DNA from: Phallusia fumigata | Lineage: Eukaryota > Chordata > Ascidiacea > Phlebobranchia > Ascidiidae | DNA length: 20,192 nucleotides | Assembly: GCA_008931825.1 (NCBI GenBank) | Contig: QXVZ01022924.1 | Location: forward strand, 1 to 20,192 | Reading direction: 5' to 3' | In this document: one piece after another, positions 1-20,192 of the stretch | Position numbering within the stretch: position 1 is the first letter of the stretch | Layout of the letters: each line of letters starts with the position of its first letter | The notes under the pieces: generated by a model | The model's input: only the letters and a program-made list of their open reading frames with translations | Told to the model about the DNA's origin: nothing | Databases searched by the model: none | Translations under genes and position numbers: made by a program

Positions 1-17454
<17,454 letters not shown>

Positions 17455-17895
17455 TTGCTTCTATAACTTTCCCACTTGTTCTGTCATCTGGTGCATTTTC
17501 TAACCCCACTAAAAGCTACTGGCTTCGGATTCTTTGCGTATTTTAGTTTCAGAAGTTGCTGTTATGTACAGCTCGATCACCAAGCCTTATAAGTTATCAT
17601 GAGGAATTACAGTTTATTGACATCAAACACTTTAGTCAAAACTTACTGAACTCAGGTATGGAATTGCTTCAAGTTGAAGAATACATCAACCAAAATTTCA
17701 GTTTGTAAAAAACACACGGAAAACGATATTTTGTAAACATTGTTGGCTAAGCATGGTCAAAAACGGTTTTTGTACTAAGAAGTACCAACACAAAAAGTTA
17801 GGCTAGGGCGCGTTAAAGTAGTTTTTTCAAACAAATTTCAATTATTTCAAGTTTCTTGAGTAAAGCAATGCAATATTTTATTAATATTCCGGTAT
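17455..17895. other. Intergenic spacer between convergent POLE and TIMP-family genes
   Basis: About 440 bp of AT-rich DNA between two stop codons on opposite strands. Apart from the TIMP-side AATAAA I see no gene, RNA or repeat. No AATAAA or ATTAAA occurs on the plus strand here for POLE; an AATACA variant lies near 17679. The first plus-strand ATTAAA and AATAAA are near 18044 and 18174, already inside the TIMP gene. Confidence 0.7.
17877..17882 (-). terminator. Poly(A) signal of the TIMP-family gene
   Basis: TTTATT on the plus strand is AATAAA on the minus strand, 13 nt past the TAA stop. This implies a very short 3' UTR of a few tens of bases. Confidence 0.6.
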
Positions 17896-19029
17896 TTAGT
17901 AGACTTTTCCTTTAGTTTCCCTTTTGTACCAGCGACAGTGTTGTTTGTCAGGTAGGCAAACCGAGTCTGAGATCCAGTAACGAGTATGTGATTCCGTCAC
18001 ACGACAGATCTTGTTTGAAGAGCTCCAGAAACCTTGCTGTTAAATTAAAGTATGCGTCGACCATACAGATAGAAAACAGTAAACCTACTTGACGTTAGAA
18101 AATGCTTTTGCTGTTAATCTTGTACAACTAAATCCAAATTTGTGTTGTTTGTTTCTTTGTAGTACATTTATCAATAAAGTAAGCGACATTTATCAATAAA
18201 TTAAAAAACCTTACCGTTTTGCACGTGGCCGCCCATCTACAGTCGGACACCGAACACTTTTCGCACCCCACTGCGTATTTGCTGGCGAAATTGTTGCGTA
18301 CCCAGCTCGCATCCGATTGGCTTAAGTCGCTTAAGGGAATCACCTTGTCGCAGGTTGTGTAGAACCACAGGTCCTTAAGATCTTGGCCCTTCGTCACCAA
18401 AAGTCCTGCGAATAAGCGATGACTAAATAGGATCTACATGTGCTCAAGCGAACAACTGCTGACGGTGATTCCTATTTGTATCGGTACACATATACCACAC
18501 AAACGTGGAACGTACCTACGCATTTTTACATGATGACTTATCAATAGTGATTATCAACATTGCGGGGGAATAGCGTAGCGCAACGTAGCTTACGTTGTAA
18601 AGGGCATGATATCAAAGTGTCAAGGCCAATTCTTTTTTCTGTCCTTTTTTGGAAAACCTTAACAAAAGGTAAGTCATATTTTCTCATTGGAATTTTTTAC
18701 TCAGGTAGCGCTGAAAAAAATGTTTATTTCCCAGGTTTTATGTTCAATAAAGCGTACAGTCGATGCGCCAAGAGCTTTTTCCACGAATGAATTTGACCTG
18801 CATCAATCTTCCGAGACAAATCACATTATCTGTTTGAGACTGCAGATTATAACTAGAGCAAATCTGCAGTTTTGCTTTAAGACTTATCATGAGCTAGAGA
18901 TGAAATCTTACCTCCCATTACGATGTAAGTAGAATTAACCTTTAAGTTTTCTCCTTCGCATCGCGTCTGGTCCTCTGTTTGGATCCAATCGCTGTTGTTT
19001 GCGGAGAACATGTGGTCGCCCTTGTATAT
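17896..19029 (-). CDS. TIMP-family metalloproteinase inhibitor, three 3' exons (5' partial)
   Basis: Secreted inhibitor of matrix metalloproteinases (NTR/OB-fold). Exons on the minus strand: 19029-18912, 18405-18215, 18036-17896, with agreeing phases and GT-AG borders, ending TAA at 17898-17896. They read IYKGDHMFSANNSDW, TRCEGENLKVNSTYIVMGG, FYTTCDKVIPLSDLSQSDAS, FASKYAVGCEKCSVSDCRWA, then SNKICRV, DSVC and HCRWYKRETKGKVY. Nine cysteines match, in order, TIMP-2 cysteines 72, 101, 126, 128, 133, 138, 146, 167 and 175. YIVMGG matches the family YLIAGK strand and CRWYKR the CAWYRG motif. Two N-glycosylation sequons (NNS, NST) are visible. Oddities: C-x2-C instead of C-x-C at 126/128, a shortened loop before the last cysteines, and a short basic tail. 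The signal peptide and the inhibitory N-terminal C-x-C exon are not in the window. The fold assignment is firm; which TIMP is not. Confidence 0.88.
18839..18870. repeat. Perfect 10-bp inverted repeat in a TIMP intron
   Basis: ACTGCAGATT (18839-18848) and AATCTGCAGT (18861-18870) with a 12-nt loop. It lies in the intron between the first and second visible TIMP exons and would form a stable stem in the pre-mRNA. No further meaning can be assigned. Confidence 0.55.
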
Positions 19030-19192
19030 CTGCAATGACCTCGATGTATTTAACAGCAAATTGCCAGATCATTGTCTGTGCTGGATGTATCTGGCCACGC
19101 AATAAGTTGATGTGTCCCACCAACTTTTGCAGACATGCAAAACCACCAAATTGCACCGTAGGCTAGATGTTTCCCACGGCTTGCTGGCGCAT

Positions 19193-19264
19193 TGCCGGAT
19201 TTGGACTTGCCGAGCCCCTAAGCTGTATGAAGCCCTAGGCCCCCTTTCTTACCTTAATCCGGCA
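19193..19264. repeat. Short inverted-repeat block next to the TIMP exons
   Basis: TGCCGGATT (19193-19201) and AATCCGGCA (19256-19264) form inverted ends around a GC-rich centre containing GCCCTAGGCCCCC. This base composition is unlike the surrounding AT-rich intron. It resembles the end region of small hAT-type repeats but has no convincing target duplication. Confidence 0.4.
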
Positions 19265-19364
19265 GGCCTGGATCACAGTGTAAACAAAGAAGTTAAATAG
19301 TACACCAAACCGTTATCTCCACCAACATGAATTTTGAGCAATGCAAAGATTTTTCTACTATAAC

Positions 19365-19365
19365 N
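19365..19365. other. Single N, probable collapsed assembly gap
   Basis: One undetermined base between the ABCC exons and the TIMP exons. Both minus-strand genes are truncated exactly towards this point: ABCC lacks its 3' exons and TIMP its 5' exon. A scaffold gap of unknown size written as one N explains this best. Confidence 0.6.
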
Positions 19366-19406
19366 AGCAAATATCATTGTTTTGAACGTGGCGATCGAAG
19401 ACTTAC

Positions 19407-19902
19407 TTGAGGTATGGCCGAAATGGAGGAGCGCAAGGCACTAAGTCCTATCTTTGAAACATCCACGTCGTCTATAATCAATTTTCCGGAGCTCAAATCG
19501 TTCAGTCGAAACAGACAAGATAGAAGAGAACTTTTTCCTGCACCAGTTCGACCAACAATTCCGATCTAAAATCAAAACCAGGTAAAGCTGTTCTCCTTTC
19601 GCAATCGTAACGTGTTCTGGAAATCCCTGTTATAGCCATTGCTTTTCTACATGGATAAATAAAGTAAAATGCGCTTAAAAATGTTTTGCTACCCGGGCAC
19701 AACAAACCTTTTCATGTGGTTGAAACTGGACGGAAATATCTTGAAGAACGTTAATCCCACCATGGTAATACGCAAAGAAGGCGTTTTGGAATTCTATTTT
19801 ACCCTGCGATGGCCAATCTGAGGGTGGCTGGGTGTCATTTATGTAGTGCGGTGGTTCTGGAGGTAGTTTGCAATATTCTTGAACTCGCTCCACCGATGTC
19901 AT
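19407..19902 (-). CDS. ABCC (MRP4-like) transporter, two NBD2 exons, partial at both ends
   Basis: Part of an ATP-binding cassette exporter of subfamily C, a plasma-membrane pump for organic anions. The first exon (19902-19708, 65 codons) reads [18 protein letters not shown], then [18 protein letters not shown] with the A-loop aromatics, and [18 protein letters not shown]. The second (19565-19407, 53 codons) starts [20 protein letters not shown], containing Walker A, and ends [10 protein letters not shown] at the Q-loop Gln. Both exons are phase 0 with good splice sites (donors GTTTGT and GTAAGT). The closest remembered relative is ABCC4, where ENMMISVERVIEY precedes NBD2; another MRP paralogue is possible. 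The ABC signature, Walker B and H-loop, which should follow at lower coordinates, are absent from the window. The coding seen is intact, so a missing assembly segment is more likely than decay. Confidence 0.88.
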
Positions 19903-20192
19903 CTTGTTGCAAAGATAATAACACTTGGCACGATTTTTAACACTTTATATTGTTTCTATAGCATCAGGTACTGAATCAACAAGTTACTTTTTGTCCATGG
20001 TCAAGAGGTTTTTTGTTTAAGGCGTGCAAGATAAAAAAATTTTTGGAATGACACGTTTCTAAATTTACTTTATACGGAGCCTTGTAGGCCAAACTCTCCC
20101 GAGTCACATCTAATCTAACACAACACTCTTGCAAACATTTGTCACCCCAAAACAAAAAGTTGGTGACAGAATAAGAGCACTTTACATGATTT
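19903..20192. other. Upstream flank of the ABCC exons, no exon found
   Basis: This should be intron of the ABCC-like gene. I looked on the minus strand for the last transmembrane-domain exon that normally precedes the SVERV segment and found none. A short inverted repeat, TGTCACC (20140s) with GGTGACA (20160s), is visible. Nothing else is seen. Confidence 0.5.

Noticed and set aside
18128-19902. ABCC and TIMP exons as one fused gene
   Set aside because: The ABCC exon ends at the Q-loop in the middle of a nucleotide-binding domain, and TIMP is a secreted protein; the N at 19365 offers a better reason for their closeness.

Overview
The window is eukaryotic genomic DNA from an intron-rich, fairly compact animal genome. 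It looks like an invertebrate deuterostome; a tunicate such as Ciona would fit the short AT-rich introns, tight gene spacing and small hAT-type MITEs, but this placement is an inference. Coding sequence was recognised by recalling protein families, with no database search. There is no bacterial, phage or CRISPR content.

Positions 1-17454 (+) hold the last 36 coding exons of the DNA polymerase epsilon catalytic subunit (POLE). The gene enters the window already in progress, after the exonuclease domain. I placed all 36 exons on GT-AG splice sites. Their phases agree throughout and give one open frame of 1751 codons ending in TGA at 17452-17454. The visible protein runs through polymerase motifs A, B and C, the four-cysteine Fe-S element, thumb, a diverged basic linker, the inactive second polymerase half, and the C-terminal zinc-binding cysteines. 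Everything in it looks functional.

The POLE introns carry small non-coding DNA transposons. Three hAT-type elements have perfect 8-bp target-site duplications (1430-2186, 2244-2495, 9871-10207). One older hAT-type element (12112-12317), four hAT-like fragments and one 84-bp TA-flanked inverted-repeat element were also found. None encodes a transposase.

On the minus strand, convergent with POLE and about 440 bp away, lie three 3' exons of a TIMP-family metalloproteinase inhibitor (17896-19029), with all nine cysteines expected for that part of the family. Further right, also minus, are two exons (19407-19902) of an ABCC/MRP4-like transporter covering the first half of NBD2, ending at the Q-loop. 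The missing ABCC 3' exons and the missing TIMP 5' exon both fall at a single N (19365), so that N is probably a collapsed assembly gap. A second N (1867) sits between two identical 259-bp copies and is probably another bad join.

I did not find a new biological system. The most useful observations are the two assembly problems, the divergent TIMP, the MITE cluster in POLE, and a few splice-site choices.
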